In this document: positions 8,747 to 17,696 of the stretch, in pieces
Layout of the letters: each line of letters begins with the position of its first letter
How positions within the stretch are numbered: the first letter of the stretch is position 1
Source of the DNA: Pseudazoarcus sp963975885
GTDB taxonomy: Bacteria > Pseudomonadota > Gammaproteobacteria > Burkholderiales > Rhodocyclaceae
Direction: 5' to 3'
NCBI GenBank assembly: GCA_963975885.1
Contig: CAXBIS010000006.1
Location: 109,435-173,434, forward strand
DNA: 64,000 nt
Translations under genes and position numbers: made by a program
Notes under the pieces: generated by a model
The model's input: only the letters and a program-made list of their open reading frames with translations
What the model was told of the DNA's origin: nothing
Database searches by the model: none

Positions 8747-10285
8747 TCAGTTGCCGTCGAAGGCCTGCCAGGCGAGCACCACGCGCCATTGCCCGTCATG
8801 CAGGCGCACCGTGCGCCAGGCCGCGTGCTTGACCAGATCCTTGCTCGAGCCCGCAGCCGGGAACACGTAGCCACCCGCACCTTCCGGGCTTCCGGCGATC
8901 GAGCGGCCCAGCGCCTGCAAGCCGGCGTATTGCGCGTAGGCCGGGTCGGTGAACAGCACGCGCCCGATCTCGCCCGCGTCCTCGTCGTACAGGATGCGGC
9001 CGTCCGGCTGCATCAGCCACAGCTCCTGTCCGTCGCCCGGTGGATGGAGATGCACCGCGCGCGCGAGTGCGCTCGGCCGCACGAGCGCACTGACCGCCCC
9101 GACGAAGCGCCCGCGCGTGTCGAACACCGGTCGCATCACGCTCGCCCCCAGACCGCCCTCGGCCGCGTCGAAGGCCGGGCCGAAGCGTGCCGTGGGCACC
9201 TGGAGCATGGTGCGCACATGGGCCTGGTGCGATACGTCCGTACCTTCGACGGCCGCGTAGTCGCGTGGTGCGATCTGACGCATCACGCCGTCGGCGTCGA
9301 TGAAGGCGGCGTTCTCCACATGCGCGCTCGCATTCGCCACGGTCTCCAGCAGAACGTGCAGATCCTCGTCCGGATCGACCGCGCCGTGGCGGTCGATGGC
9401 TGCGCTCAGCGCCGCGTCGATGGTGTCGAGTTCGCGCTGCAGCGCCTCGGTCAGGGTGTCGAGCGCCTGTGCGTGCCCGGGCGGCACGTCGACCTCGGGG
9501 CTGCCCTGGCGTGCGAGGAACATCGACCAGTCCATCGTCGGCAGCCGCCGGTAATGCGCCGTGCGTGAGCCGCCAAGCGCGTATTGCGCGATCCCCGAGT
9601 CCGAATCCTGTGCCGCGCGCACCGCCGCCTGCATCGCTGCGCCACCTTGTTCGAATACGTTCATCAGGATGTACTCGGGGTCGCGGTCGAGCAGGGTGTT
9701 GCCATCGCGGTCGACCACGAACCAGGTGTAGCCGGCCGGCAAGGCCAACTCCGCGTTGAGCCGAACGCGCAGTTCGTCGAGAAACACCGACGCGCCCACC
9801 GCGCCGACCACGCGCGTGCCGTCGAACACCGGCACCGCCAGCACTGCGACCTTGCGCCCGGTGGCGCGGCTGATCACCGGATATCCGCGTACCGGCTCGC
9901 CCGCGAACAGCGGCTCGAAATACGGCCGGTCGGTCAGGTTCGCCGGCATCAGCCCGCTGCCACGCGTGTAGTAACGCCCGTCCGGTCGCAGGTAGAAATG
10001 GATCGCCGCCAGCCGCGGTTCGAACTTCAGCAGATAGCCGCGCACGCCCTCCCAGTCGCCTGCGCGCGCCTCCGGTGTGGCCGCGACCAGCTCCAGCGAA
10101 GCCAGCGTCTGCGCGAAGATTTCATCGACGTAGTGGGCCGCGGCGTTGACGACGGCTGCCGGGCCGGGGGTGGTGATTTCGAAGGGGGAGGAGCGGACGG
10201 TGGAATCCTGCGCCATCGGGGTGCCGGGGAGCAGAAGGCTGGCGAACATGATCAGCAAGGCATGGCGAAGGGCAGCTCTCATCAT
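8747..10285 (-). CDS. Exported protein with two Cache-type ligand-binding domains
   Basis: About 512 residues. A signal peptide (ALLIMFASLLLPGTPMAQ) is followed by two Cache-like sensor regions. The first (about 40-260) contains LRPDGRYYTRGSG, NLTDRPYFEPLF and VLAVPVFDGTRVVGAVG; the second (about 320-500) contains FIDADGVMRQIAPRDY, VMRPVFDTRGRFVGAVS and LWLMQPDGRILYDE. Cache domains bind small metabolites in chemoreceptors and sensor kinases, but here no membrane segment or signalling domain follows, so it should be periplasmic and act through a partner. The diguanylate cyclase next downstream is the obvious candidate (inference). Two adjacent ATGs (10283-10285 and 10280-10282) follow GGGGAAA; the second has the better spacing. 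Confidence 0.75.
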   Translation of the reverse strand: MMRAALRHALLIMFASLLLPGTPMAQDSTVRSSPFEITTPGPAAVVNAAAHYVDEIFAQTLASLELVAATPEARAGDWEGVRGYLLKFEPRLAAIHFYLRPDGRYYTRGSGLMPANLTDRPYFEPLFAGEPVRGYPVISRATGRKVAVLAVPVFDGTRVVGAVGASVFLDELRVRLNAELALPAGYTWFVVDRDGNTLLDRDPEYILMNVFEQGGAAMQAAVRAAQDSDSGIAQYALGGSRTAHYRRLPTMDWSMFLARQGSPEVDVPPGHAQALDTLTEALQRELDTIDAALSAAIDRHGAVDPDEDLHVLLETVANASAHVENAAFIDADGVMRQIAPRDYAAVEGTDVSHQAHVRTMLQVPTARFGPAFDAAEGGLGASVMRPVFDTRGRFVGAVSALVRPSALARAVHLHPPGDGQELWLMQPDGRILYDEDAGEIGRVLFTDPAYAQYAGLQALGRSIAGSPEGAGGYVFPAAGSSKDLVKHAAWRTVRLHDGQWRVVLAWQAFDGN

Positions 10286-10417
10286 TTTCCCCGTGGCTGG
10301 ACGGTTCATCGGATACCCAACCCACATTAGAACACTGCTCGCAAATCCCGTCGCGGTTGTGTTGTGGCCGGGTCTCTCGATGGGTTCTGCAATCGAGCCT
10401 GAATTGTGGCGATACAT

Positions 10418-10454
10418 AAAAATGGCGCACGCCGATTGTTCGACGTGCGCCATT
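10418..10454 (-). terminator. Rho-independent terminator of nrdJ
   Basis: A perfect 11-bp stem, AATGGCGCACG (10421-10431) with CGTGCGCCATT (10444-10454), has a 12-base loop and runs into TTTTT on the minus strand. It lies 43 bases beyond the nrdJ stop. Confidence 0.85.
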
Positions 10455-10496
10455 CCAGTCGTTGCCGGCCGTGATTCGACCCGGCCGCGTTTTATC

Positions 10497-13394
10497 TCAA
10501 CCGCAGGTCCCCACCGCGCCGCAGGCCGTGCAGAAGTCGCAGCCGTCCTTGCGGATCACGGACTGGTTGCCGCATTCGGCGCACAGGCCGCCCTGCATGA
10601 CTTCCGGGTCGCTGCTCTTGTGCGGGGCCTCGAGGATGCCCATTTCGCGGGTCGGGTAGCCGTTCTCGTCGAGCACGCCGAGCATCGCGTAGCGGTGGAT
10701 GATGAGCCGTGCCATGTAGGCCACCGTGCTCGGGAAGTTCTGCTGGCGACGGGTGCCGGGCACGAAGGCCATGAAGTCGCCCAGCGGCTCGGGGTAGCTC
10801 AGCAGCTTGCGCAGCTTCATGCCGATCCAGGCCGGGTCCATCACGCGCATGTCGAGCGCGAGGATGCGCGTGAGGCCGTCGAGCGCACGCGGGTAGTTGC
10901 CGGACAGCCATACCGAGTACGGGCGGGTGACGCCGTCGGGCAGCGTGATTTCCTTCAGGCCCAGCACGAAGTCTTCGCTGGTGGCCGGGTTGCTGATGTC
11001 GACCGTCCAGGACAGCGTGCCGTCGGTGCCGGTCTTGGGTTCCTGCAGGCTGAACAGGCTGTCGAGCACCGGGGTGGGGGCGTCGCCGTCGAGCGCGCCG
11101 AGCTTCTCGCAGCGGTAACGCACGACCTGCGCGAAGGCCGAGACCACGCCGGGGAAGAGCTGCTTCTCGCCATGCGGCGGGAAAGGCATCTCGAAGGACT
11201 TCTCGCCGATGGTGCGGGCCAGCGTGTCGAGCTTGAGCTTGAGCCAGCCACGATCGTTGGCGCGCATGTCCATGGACAGCGTCTTGGCCACGGCGCCGAG
11301 GCCGCGCGGCTGGTCCGCACCGTTGACCCAGACCTCGAACGGGAAGTGGTCCACGCCCTTGCTGTCGTTGGTGAAGTTGCCCTCGGCGTCACGCTCGATG
11401 TGGCCGACGAACAGTGCGAACTCGCCCTGCGGGCTGTTGAGCATGTAGGTCCAGGCCATGTTGCCGTCGGGCAGGTCGGGACGGCCGGGCCAGCGCAGGC
11501 TGGAGAGCACCGGCGCGGGCAGGCTGTTGATCGACAGGCGACGGTTGGCGTCGGTCAGTTCGACGTCCTGCGGCTGCTTCTGCTCCTCGGTCGGCGTGAC
11601 CGACAGCACCGAGCCCAGCACGCTGTTGGGGCGGTAGGTGGCGAGCCCCTTGAGGCCGGCCTTCCAGGCGCTCATGTAGAGGTCTTCGAAGTCGGCGTAG
11701 GGGTAGTCGGCCGGCACGTTGACGGTCTTGGAAATCGAGGTGTCGACGTAGGGCGCGACGGCCGCGACGATGTTCTTGTGCGCTTCGGCGGAAATCTCCA
11801 GCGCGGTGACGAAGTAGTCCGGCAGTTTTTCGACATCGCCGCCGCCGTGCTTGTACATGCGCCATGCGTAGTCCTCGACGGCATATTCCTTGAAGGTGCC
11901 GTCGGCCATGCGCTTGCGCCGCGTGTAGGTGTAGGAGAAAGGCGGCTCGATGCCATTGGAGGCATTGTCGGCAAAGGCCAGCGAGATGGTGCCGGTGGGC
12001 GCGATCGACAGCAGGTGCGAGTTGCGGATGCCGTGCTTGCGGATCTTGTCCTTGATGTCGGCCGGCAGGCGCGAGGCGAAATTGCCGCCGGAAAGATACA
12101 TGTCGCCGTTGAACAGCGGGAAGGGTTCGCGCTCGACGGCCAGCTCGACCGAGGCCAGATAGGCGCGGTTGCGCATGTATTCGGCGATCTTCGTTGCCAT
12201 CGCGCAGGCGTCGGGCGTGTCGTAGCGCGTGCGCAGCATGATCAGCGCGTCGCCCAGTCCGGTGAAGCCCAGACCCACGCGGCGCTTGTTCTGCGCTTCG
12301 CGATGCTGCTCCTCGAGTGGCCAGTGCGTGGCTTCGAGCACATTGTCGAGCATGCGCACGGACACGTCGACGACCTTGCCGAAAGCGTCGAAGTCGAAGC
12401 TGGCGCGATCGGTGAACGGGTTCTTGACGAAGGGGGTGAGGTTGATCGAGCCCAGGCAGCAGCAGCCGTAGGGCGGCAGCGGCTGCTCGGCGCAGGGGTT
12501 GGTGGCCTCGATGGTCTCGCAGTAGTACAGGTTGTTGTCCTGGTTCATGCGGTCGAGGAACAGGATGCCCGGCTCGGCGTGGTCGTAGGTGGAGCGCATC
12601 ACCTGATCCCACAGGTCGCGCGCGCGCACCTTGCGGTACACCCACATGCCGTCCTCGCGCTGGTAGGCGCCGGCCTCGCGCAATTCCGGCGTGGGCTCGG
12701 ACTTGTGCACGAGTTCGACGTCGACGTCTTTCTCGACCGCCTGCATGAACGGGTCGGTGACGCCCACCGAGATGTTGAAGTTGGTCAGGTCGCCCTGGTC
12801 CTTGGCGTGGATGAAGTCCTCGATGTCCGGATGGTCACAGCGCAGCACGCCCATTTGCGCGCCGCGGCGCGCACCGGCCGATTCGACGGTCTCGCACGAG
12901 CGGTCGAACACGCGCATGTAGGACACCGGGCCGGAGGCGTTCGATTGCGTGCCCTTGACCATCGCGCCCTTGGGGCGGATCGACGAGAAGTCGTAGCCGA
13001 CCCCGCCGCCGCGACGCATGGTTTCGGCGGCCTGGGCGAGCGCCGTGTAGATGCCCGGACGGCCGTCCACCGATTCGGTGACCGAGTCCCCCACCGGCTG
13101 CACGAAGCAGTTGATCAGCGTGGCGGCGAGCCGCGTACCGGCGGCGCTGTTGATGCGTCCGGCCGGCACGAAGCCGTTTTCCTGCGCCTCGAGGAACTTC
13201 GCTTCCCAGTAGGCGCGCTTGTCTTCGGCCTCGACTGCGGCCAAAGCCCGCGCGACGCGCTGGCGCACTTCGTGAATCTCGGTCTCGCCGTTTTTCGCGT
13301 ATTTCTCGATCAGCACTTCGGTGCAGATTTCCTGCGGGGCGAGCGTGGAAGCGTCGGCCTTGATCGCTGTAGGGGTGGAGTTCTTCGCGCTCAT
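10497..13394 (-). CDS. nrdJ: Adenosylcobalamin-dependent (class II) ribonucleoside-diphosphate reductase
   Basis: 965 residues. The enzyme makes deoxyribonucleotides with a cobalamin-derived radical, independently of oxygen. Visible family features are the N-terminal INSAAGTRLAATLINCFV segment, ETMRRGGGVGYDFSS, the active-site motif NPCAEQPLPPYGCCC near residue 298 (N-x-C-x-E), the second barrel motif SIAPTGTISLAF, and a C-terminal Cys-rich zinc-ribbon-like tail (CAECGNQSV, CDFCTACGAVGTC) that would carry the redox-active cysteines. It stands alone, with its own terminator downstream and a likely NrdR box pair upstream. Confidence 0.95.
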   Translation of the reverse strand: MSAKNSTPTAIKADASTLAPQEICTEVLIEKYAKNGETEIHEVRQRVARALAAVEAEDKRAYWEAKFLEAQENGFVPAGRINSAAGTRLAATLINCFVQPVGDSVTESVDGRPGIYTALAQAAETMRRGGGVGYDFSSIRPKGAMVKGTQSNASGPVSYMRVFDRSCETVESAGARRGAQMGVLRCDHPDIEDFIHAKDQGDLTNFNISVGVTDPFMQAVEKDVDVELVHKSEPTPELREAGAYQREDGMWVYRKVRARDLWDQVMRSTYDHAEPGILFLDRMNQDNNLYYCETIEATNPCAEQPLPPYGCCCLGSINLTPFVKNPFTDRASFDFDAFGKVVDVSVRMLDNVLEATHWPLEEQHREAQNKRRVGLGFTGLGDALIMLRTRYDTPDACAMATKIAEYMRNRAYLASVELAVEREPFPLFNGDMYLSGGNFASRLPADIKDKIRKHGIRNSHLLSIAPTGTISLAFADNASNGIEPPFSYTYTRRKRMADGTFKEYAVEDYAWRMYKHGGGDVEKLPDYFVTALEISAEAHKNIVAAVAPYVDTSISKTVNVPADYPYADFEDLYMSAWKAGLKGLATYRPNSVLGSVLSVTPTEEQKQPQDVELTDANRRLSINSLPAPVLSSLRWPGRPDLPDGNMAWTYMLNSPQGEFALFVGHIERDAEGNFTNDSKGVDHFPFEVWVNGADQPRGLGAVAKTLSMDMRANDRGWLKLKLDTLARTIGEKSFEMPFPPHGEKQLFPGVVSAFAQVVRYRCEKLGALDGDAPTPVLDSLFSLQEPKTGTDGTLSWTVDISNPATSEDFVLGLKEITLPDGVTRPYSVWLSGNYPRALDGLTRILALDMRVMDPAWIGMKLRKLLSYPEPLGDFMAFVPGTRRQQNFPSTVAYMARLIIHRYAMLGVLDENGYPTREMGILEAPHKSSDPEVMQGGLCAECGNQSVIRKDGCDFCTACGAVGTCG

Positions 13395-13497
13395 GATCTT
13401 CTGGAGGGCTCCATGGTTGTTTCAGAGGACATTCCGAAGCATAGCCGGGAAGTGCGCCCAAGGCAAAAAATTAACTTCCTTTAAAAACAGTGTCTTA

Positions 13498-13543
13498 ACA
13501 ATTTGATCAGTATGTCATTGAATGTCGCAACACTAGATGTAGT
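13498..13543. promoter_or_regulatory. Probable pair of NrdR boxes upstream of nrdJ
   Basis: ACACTAGATGTAGT (13530-13543) fits the NrdR box consensus (acaCwATaTwGt-like) well. ACAATTTGATCAGT (13498-13511) is a weaker copy exactly 32 bases away, the three-helical-turn spacing typical of paired NrdR boxes. The pair sits 104-149 bases before the nrdJ ATG, in a 300-base gene-free interval (13395-13694). I see no other signal in that interval, and nothing with the shape of a cobalamin riboswitch. Confidence 0.6.
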
Positions 13544-13694
13544 AGCGCAAAAGTCGTAGTTTTGAGGGCGGAATCGCCGGTTTTACAGCCCGTTCGGGGC
13601 ATGAGCCGTTCGTGGAAGCGGGCATCCGCGCGTCCGGTACGGTGGTACGAAACAAGCAGCCGTGCTGCCGTGCGGGTGTGTCGTCAACGCAACG

Positions 13695-14630
13695 TCAACG
13701 TTCGCGTGACGGCGTGGCGAAGCGGATCACCTGGCGCGGCGGCAGCTCCGGTTGCAGCGTCGCGTGTTCGATGCCGAAGCGCGAAGCGAGCAGCGCCTGC
13801 AAGTCGCCCAGTACTTTCGGCCACTCGTCGTTGCGCAGCAGCACGACATGGGCCGACAGCGCCGCCTCGCTCGAATCCAGGCTCCAGATGTGCAGGTCGT
13901 GCACGGAGGCGACGCCGTCCACTGCCGCCATTGCGGTGCCCACCTCGGGCAGCGACAGTTCCGGCGGTACGCCGTCGAGCAGGGTGTGGGTCGCCTGGCG
14001 CAGCAGCCGGAGGGTGGCGGCGAGGATGAGGCCGCAGATGAGCATGGACAGCAACGGGTCGACCGGTGTCCAGCCGGTGAAGTGGATCACGATGCCGGCG
14101 GCCAGCGCCGCCACCGAGCCGAGCAAATCGCCCAGCACGTGCAGCAGCGCCGCGCGCGTGTTGAGCGTCGATTCGCCGCGCGATAGCATCCACGCGACGA
14201 CCAGATTCACGATCAGGCCGATGCCGGCGACGATCATCACCGCGCCGGCCTCGACCGGGCGCGGTTCCATCAGGCGTTCTACCGCGTGCCAGGCGATGAT
14301 CGCGACCACGGCGAGCATCGTCAGGCTGTTGATCAGGCCGGCCAGGGTCTCGACACGACGCAGGCCGTAGGTATGGGTGTGGCTCGCCGGCAGTCGGGAC
14401 AGCCGCGCGGCGGCCGCGGCGATCGCCAGTGCCATGCTGTCGGTGACCATGTGGCCGGCGTCCGAGAGCAGCGCGAGCGAGCCAGACCACCAGCCGGCGA
14501 GCGCCTCGACAGCGGCGAACCCCAGGGTCAGCAGCAGCGCGAGGGTGAGCACGCGGGCCGGGGCGTCGCGTCCGTGGTCGTGATGATGATGGCCGTGATG
14601 ATGCGTGTGGCCGTGGTGTGAATGCGCCAT
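13695..14630 (-). CDS. Cation diffusion facilitator metal exporter (ZitB/CzcD type)
   Basis: 311 residues. An N-terminal His-rich tail (residues 3-22, nearly half His) probably delivers or binds metal. The six-helix CDF core contains the metal-site signature LLSDAGHMVTDS (helix II), the conserved THTYGLRRVETLAGLINSL and a second HVLGDLLGS (helix V). The cytoplasmic C-terminal domain (VASVHDLHIWSLDSS, ALSAHVVL) is typical. It should export Zn2+, Cd2+ or Co2+ by proton antiport across the inner membrane. The start at the His-rich tail is supported by family structure. It is divergent from the phosphatase-like gene at 14688, 57 bases apart. Confidence 0.9.
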   Translation of the reverse strand: MAHSHHGHTHHHGHHHHDHGRDAPARVLTLALLLTLGFAAVEALAGWWSGSLALLSDAGHMVTDSMALAIAAAAARLSRLPASHTHTYGLRRVETLAGLINSLTMLAVVAIIAWHAVERLMEPRPVEAGAVMIVAGIGLIVNLVVAWMLSRGESTLNTRAALLHVLGDLLGSVAALAAGIVIHFTGWTPVDPLLSMLICGLILAATLRLLRQATHTLLDGVPPELSLPEVGTAMAAVDGVASVHDLHIWSLDSSEAALSAHVVLLRNDEWPKVLGDLQALLASRFGIEHATLQPELPPRQVIRFATPSRER

Positions 14631-14687
14631 CAGGTTTATCGTTCGCCGCAGCGGAAGGTGGCCGGCGGGCCGGGACAGGGAGGCTAC

Positions 14688-15542
14688 ATGATGCGCATCA
14701 TCACGTGGAACATTCAATGGGGGCGAGGCGCGGACGGGCGCGTGGCGCTCGATCGCACGATTGCCGCATTGCGTGACATGGGTGGCGCGGACGTGATCTG
14801 CCTGCAGGAGGTCGTGCGCGGCTTTGCCGATCTGGCAGCGGATCCGCTCGACGAGGTGGCCGCGCTGGCGGCGGCATTTCCGGAGCACGAGGCGGTGTTC
14901 GGTGCCGGTGTGGACGTGCCGGGCGAGCATGAAGGTCGCGGGCAATTCGGCAATCTGCTGTTGTCACGCTATCCCGTTGGTCCGGTGTTCCGTCACGCGC
15001 TGCCGTTTCCGGCCGATGCGGGCGTGCCGGGCATGCCGCGCTGCTGCGTCGAGGCGGTGCTCGACGCACCGTCGGGTCCGTTGCGCGTGCTGACCACGCA
15101 CCTGGAGTATTACTCGGATTTGCAGCGCCGTACCCAGGTAATGGCGCTGCGCCAGTTGCAGGAGGAGGCGGCCGAGCACGCGGTGGCCGCGGCAAAGGGG
15201 CGCAAGGACGCCAACCCCGCTTTCGCGCGGCAACCGCGCCCGGTGGAGGCGGTGATCTGCGGTGACTTCAACATGGAGCCGGATTCACCCGCGTACGCGT
15301 TGATGGCCGAGCCCACCGCTGATGAAGGTGTGGGCTGGGTCGATGCCTGGCGCGCGTGCAACGGCGATGTCGCGCACGAACCGACGGTGGGTCTGCACGG
15401 CGCCGCCTGGCCCGACCGGCAGTACTGCTGCGACTATTTCTGGGTGTCGGCGGTGCTCGCGTCGCGCGTGCGTTCGGTCGCGGTCGAGACCGCGACGCCG
15501 GCTTCCGATCACCAGCCGGTGATGCTGGAACTGGACTTCTGA
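14688..15542 (+). CDS. Endonuclease/exonuclease/phosphatase family protein
   Basis: 284 residues of the EEP (DNase I-like) fold, metal-dependent phosphodiester or phosphomonoester hydrolases. Motifs in order: MRIITWNIQWGRG, DVICLQEV (metal-binding Glu), LRVLTTHLEYYSD, CGDFNMEPDS and the terminal ATPASDHQPVMLEL (catalytic Asp-His). No signal peptide is seen, so it is probably cytosolic. Double ATG at 14688 and 14691, with GGGAGG just before. Substrate unknown. Confidence 0.85.
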   Translation: MMRIITWNIQWGRGADGRVALDRTIAALRDMGGADVICLQEVVRGFADLAADPLDEVAALAAAFPEHEAVFGAGVDVPGEHEGRGQFGNLLLSRYPVGPVFRHALPFPADAGVPGMPRCCVEAVLDAPSGPLRVLTTHLEYYSDLQRRTQVMALRQLQEEAAEHAVAAAKGRKDANPAFARQPRPVEAVICGDFNMEPDSPAYALMAEPTADEGVGWVDAWRACNGDVAHEPTVGLHGAAWPDRQYCCDYFWVSAVLASRVRSVAVETATPASDHQPVMLELDF

Positions 15543-15554
15543 GGCGGGCCGCGC

Positions 15555-16361
15555 TCAGTCGACCGGGCGCGGCGTGGACTCCAGGGGTTCGATCAGTTCG
15601 CGGTAGGCGTGCCAGGTGGCGTGGCCGACCAGCGGCATCAGGATCACGAGACCGAGATGGAAGGTCAGGAAACCGATCACGGTACAGCCGACGATCAGCG
15701 CGGCCCACACGATCATTGCCGCCGGGTTGTGAAGCAGCGCGCCGACGCTGCCCAGCATCGACGACACCGCATCCTGATTGCGGTCGAGCATCAGCGGCAG
15801 CGAGGCGACGCTGAAGGCGAAGGCCACGGTCGCGAAGATCAGGCCGATGCCGGTGTAGATGGCCAGGAACTCAAGGTTGTCGACGATCAGCAATTGCTTG
15901 AGAAAGCCGGAGAGGTTGGGCATTTCGCTGGTGTAGAACAGCGCGAAGATGACCAGCGAGGCGCGCGCCCAGACGATGAACACGATGCCGAGAACGACCG
16001 CGAAAATGCCGATGTTGCCGGCGTTGCGTTTCCATACCGTAAGCGTGGGCGCGAGCGAACAGCCCTCGCCGCGTTCGTGCCGACGGCTGATCTCGTACAG
16101 GCCCATCGCCAGAAACGGACCGAGCAGCAGGAAGCCCGAAGTGACCGCCATCGCGTACTCGTAGGCATGCTCGAACACGAAGGTCATCAGCAGGCCCATG
16201 CCCGCGAAACAGAAACCATAGAAAAGACTTGGAACCGGACAGCTCCGGAAGTCGTCAAAGCCTCGGACTAGCCAGCGCAGTGGCGCACCGACGGGCACGT
16301 TTCTCGGACGCGGGAAGGGAAGGCCTTCCTCCTCGTTGGCGGCGTTGCCGGATTGCGACAT
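15555..16361 (-). CDS. DUF2189-type inner-membrane protein
   Basis: 268 residues with about six hydrophobic segments (such as GLLMTFVFEHAYEY, IGIFAVVLGIVFIVWA, LAIYTGIGLIFATVAFAFSV, AAMIVWAALIVGCTVIGFL). The opening RWLVRGFDDFRSCP and the ending PLVGHATWHAYRELI are hallmarks of the DUF2189 family, which is common in proteobacteria and of unknown function. Convergent with the EEP gene. Confidence 0.8.
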   Translation of the reverse strand: MSQSGNAANEEEGLPFPRPRNVPVGAPLRWLVRGFDDFRSCPVPSLFYGFCFAGMGLLMTFVFEHAYEYAMAVTSGFLLLGPFLAMGLYEISRRHERGEGCSLAPTLTVWKRNAGNIGIFAVVLGIVFIVWARASLVIFALFYTSEMPNLSGFLKQLLIVDNLEFLAIYTGIGLIFATVAFAFSVASLPLMLDRNQDAVSSMLGSVGALLHNPAAMIVWAALIVGCTVIGFLTFHLGLVILMPLVGHATWHAYRELIEPLESTPRPVD

Positions 16362-16430
16362 CTGCTCCCTCCTCAGGATGGTCGTGGCGTTATTTTTCTT
16401 ATTTATTGTTTTTTTGGTGTGCAGCCGCTG

Positions 16431-16643
16431 TTACGCGAAGTCGCCGGGTTCGACCATGCGTTCGAGTGCGGAAATGCGGTCCTTGAGCGCGAGCTTGCGT
16501 TTCTTCAGGCGGCGCAGCAGCAGCACATCATCGACCGGGGTGGTGGCGAGCCGGGCGATTGCGCCGTCGAGATCGCGGTGCTCCTCGCGCAGTTCTTCCA
16601 GGCGCAGGCTCAGCGTCTGTGTTTCGGCGTGTTGCTCGATCAT
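16431..16643 (-). CDS. DUF465 (YdcH-like) small coiled protein
   Basis: 70 residues, nearly all helical and highly charged: LRLEELREEHRDLDGAIARL, then LKKRKLALKDRISALE, the two-helix pattern of the YdcH/DUF465 family. A GGGAG lies about 9 bases before the ATG. Function unknown; members are thought to be cytosolic dimers. It lies 69 bases upstream of the DUF2189 gene on the same strand. Confidence 0.8.
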   Translation of the reverse strand: MIEQHAETQTLSLRLEELREEHRDLDGAIARLATTPVDDVLLLRRLKKRKLALKDRISALERMVEPGDFA

Positions 16644-16811
16644 CGCGCGGGCTCCCGCGGGCTTCGACGAGTGCTATGGTAGGCGTGCGACCCATCGATG
16701 ACAACATGATTGGAGGTGCCCCCGAGTCTTGAAAATCCGGCTTACGACCCGATCTGCAATTGGACACGCGTCCGGCCGTCCGGCCAGGCGAAGCCACGAA
16801 GGAGAACGACC

Positions 16812-17042
16812 ATGAGAGTTGTGTGCAACAGCCCCGAACTGTACGTGGTGGACTATCCGGCGATCGACGCGGTTGAGGTCATCGACAAGCGCATCGGGCG
16901 TGGTGGCCTGATGCGTGACGAGGCGGCGCAACGTTTTCGCGCCGAACTGGAACTGTGGGCAGAGTCCGCCGATCCGGACGACATGGACGAATTCATTGGC
17001 CATTACGGGGCGCTGATGACGCAGCAGGCGATCTATCATTGA
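16812..17042 (+). CDS. DUF3567 family protein
   Basis: 76 residues starting MRVVCNSPELYVVDYP, with the family's VEVIDKRIGRGG and the MDEFIGHYGALMTQ helix near the end. The start at 16812 is preceded by AAGGAGA at good spacing; an upstream ATG at 16710 is a chance extension. The family is, to my knowledge, largely betaproteobacterial, which supports the taxonomic guess. Function unknown. greB follows 34 bases downstream. Confidence 0.8.
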   Translation: MRVVCNSPELYVVDYPAIDAVEVIDKRIGRGGLMRDEAAQRFRAELELWAESADPDDMDEFIGHYGALMTQQAIYH

Positions 17043-17076
17043 TCCCTTCCGATTCACCGCAGCAGAGCGGACGGGC

Positions 17077-17631
17077 ATGAACAAGGCATTCACCAAGGAA
17101 GGCGACGGCGACGAGGACGAGCAGGACGTCCCCGTTGCCGTGCGCCTGCCGCCCGGCAGCAAGAACTACGTCACGCGGCTCGGCTACGACGCGCTGCGTG
17201 CCGAACTCGAGCAACTGGTCAAGCGCGAGCGTCCCAAGCTCGTCGAGACCGTCGCCTGGGCCGCCGGCAACGGCGACCGTTCCGAAAACGGCGACTACAT
17301 CTATGGCAAGAAGCGATTGCGCGAGATCGACCGGCGCATCCGTTTCCTGATCAAGCGCGTCGAGAACGCCGAGGTCGTGGACCCGGAGATGCAGGCGGGC
17401 AACGATCAGATCTTCTTCGGCGCCACCGTCACGATCGACGACCTCGATGGAGGCGCGGAACAGACCTGGCAGATCGTCGGCGTCGACGAGGCCGACGCTG
17501 CCAAAGGGCGCATCAGCTGGATCTCGCCACTGGCGCGGGCCTTGATCAAGGCCCGCGAGGGCGATGTGGTGCGCTTCACAAGCCCGGCGGGCGTGCGCGA
17601 AATCGAGGTGCTGGAAGTTCGTTACGAATAG
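17077..17631 (+). CDS. greB: Transcription elongation factor GreB
   Basis: 184 residues. GreB enters the RNA polymerase secondary channel and stimulates cleavage of backtracked transcripts. The N-terminal coiled coil (LGYDALRAELEQLVKRERPK) carries the acidic tip in NGDRSENGDYIYGKKRL; the Y-I-Y-G-K-K form distinguishes GreB from GreA. The C-terminal FKBP-like domain includes VTIDDLDG, ISWISPLARALIKAREGDVV and VLEVRYE. A short acidic N-terminal extension (GDGDEDEQD) is unremarkable. htpG follows. Confidence 0.92.
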   Translation: MNKAFTKEGDGDEDEQDVPVAVRLPPGSKNYVTRLGYDALRAELEQLVKRERPKLVETVAWAAGNGDRSENGDYIYGKKRLREIDRRIRFLIKRVENAEVVDPEMQAGNDQIFFGATVTIDDLDGGAEQTWQIVGVDEADAAKGRISWISPLARALIKAREGDVVRFTSPAGVREIEVLEVRYE

Positions 17632-17633
17632 CA

Positions 17634-17662
17634 CTTGAAATTGCGCGCAGGCGCACCCATAT
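17634..17662 (+). promoter_or_regulatory. Sigma-32 (heat shock) promoter of htpG
   Basis: CTTGAAA (17634-17640) and CCCATAT (17656-17662), separated by 15 bases, match the RpoH consensus CTTGAAA-N11-16-CCCCATNT almost completely. It starts 2 bases after the greB stop and lies 34 bases before the htpG ATG. Confidence 0.8.
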
Positions 17663-17696
17663 CCCATCCGTTCGTCAAACCAACGGAGTCGAAGGG

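Noticed and set aside
7826..9568. 580-codon plus-strand open frame across the cyclase and Cache genes
   Set aside because: It spans two well-supported genes on the other strand and has no motif of its own.
10146..13484. 1112-codon plus-strand open frame opposite nrdJ
   Set aside because: High-GC antisense shadow of nrdJ; low-complexity composition (His/Val/Arg/Gly) and no recognisable domain.
13395..13694. Cobalamin riboswitch upstream of nrdJ
   Set aside because: No B12-box-like sequence or long structured leader could be seen; NrdR boxes explain the region better.
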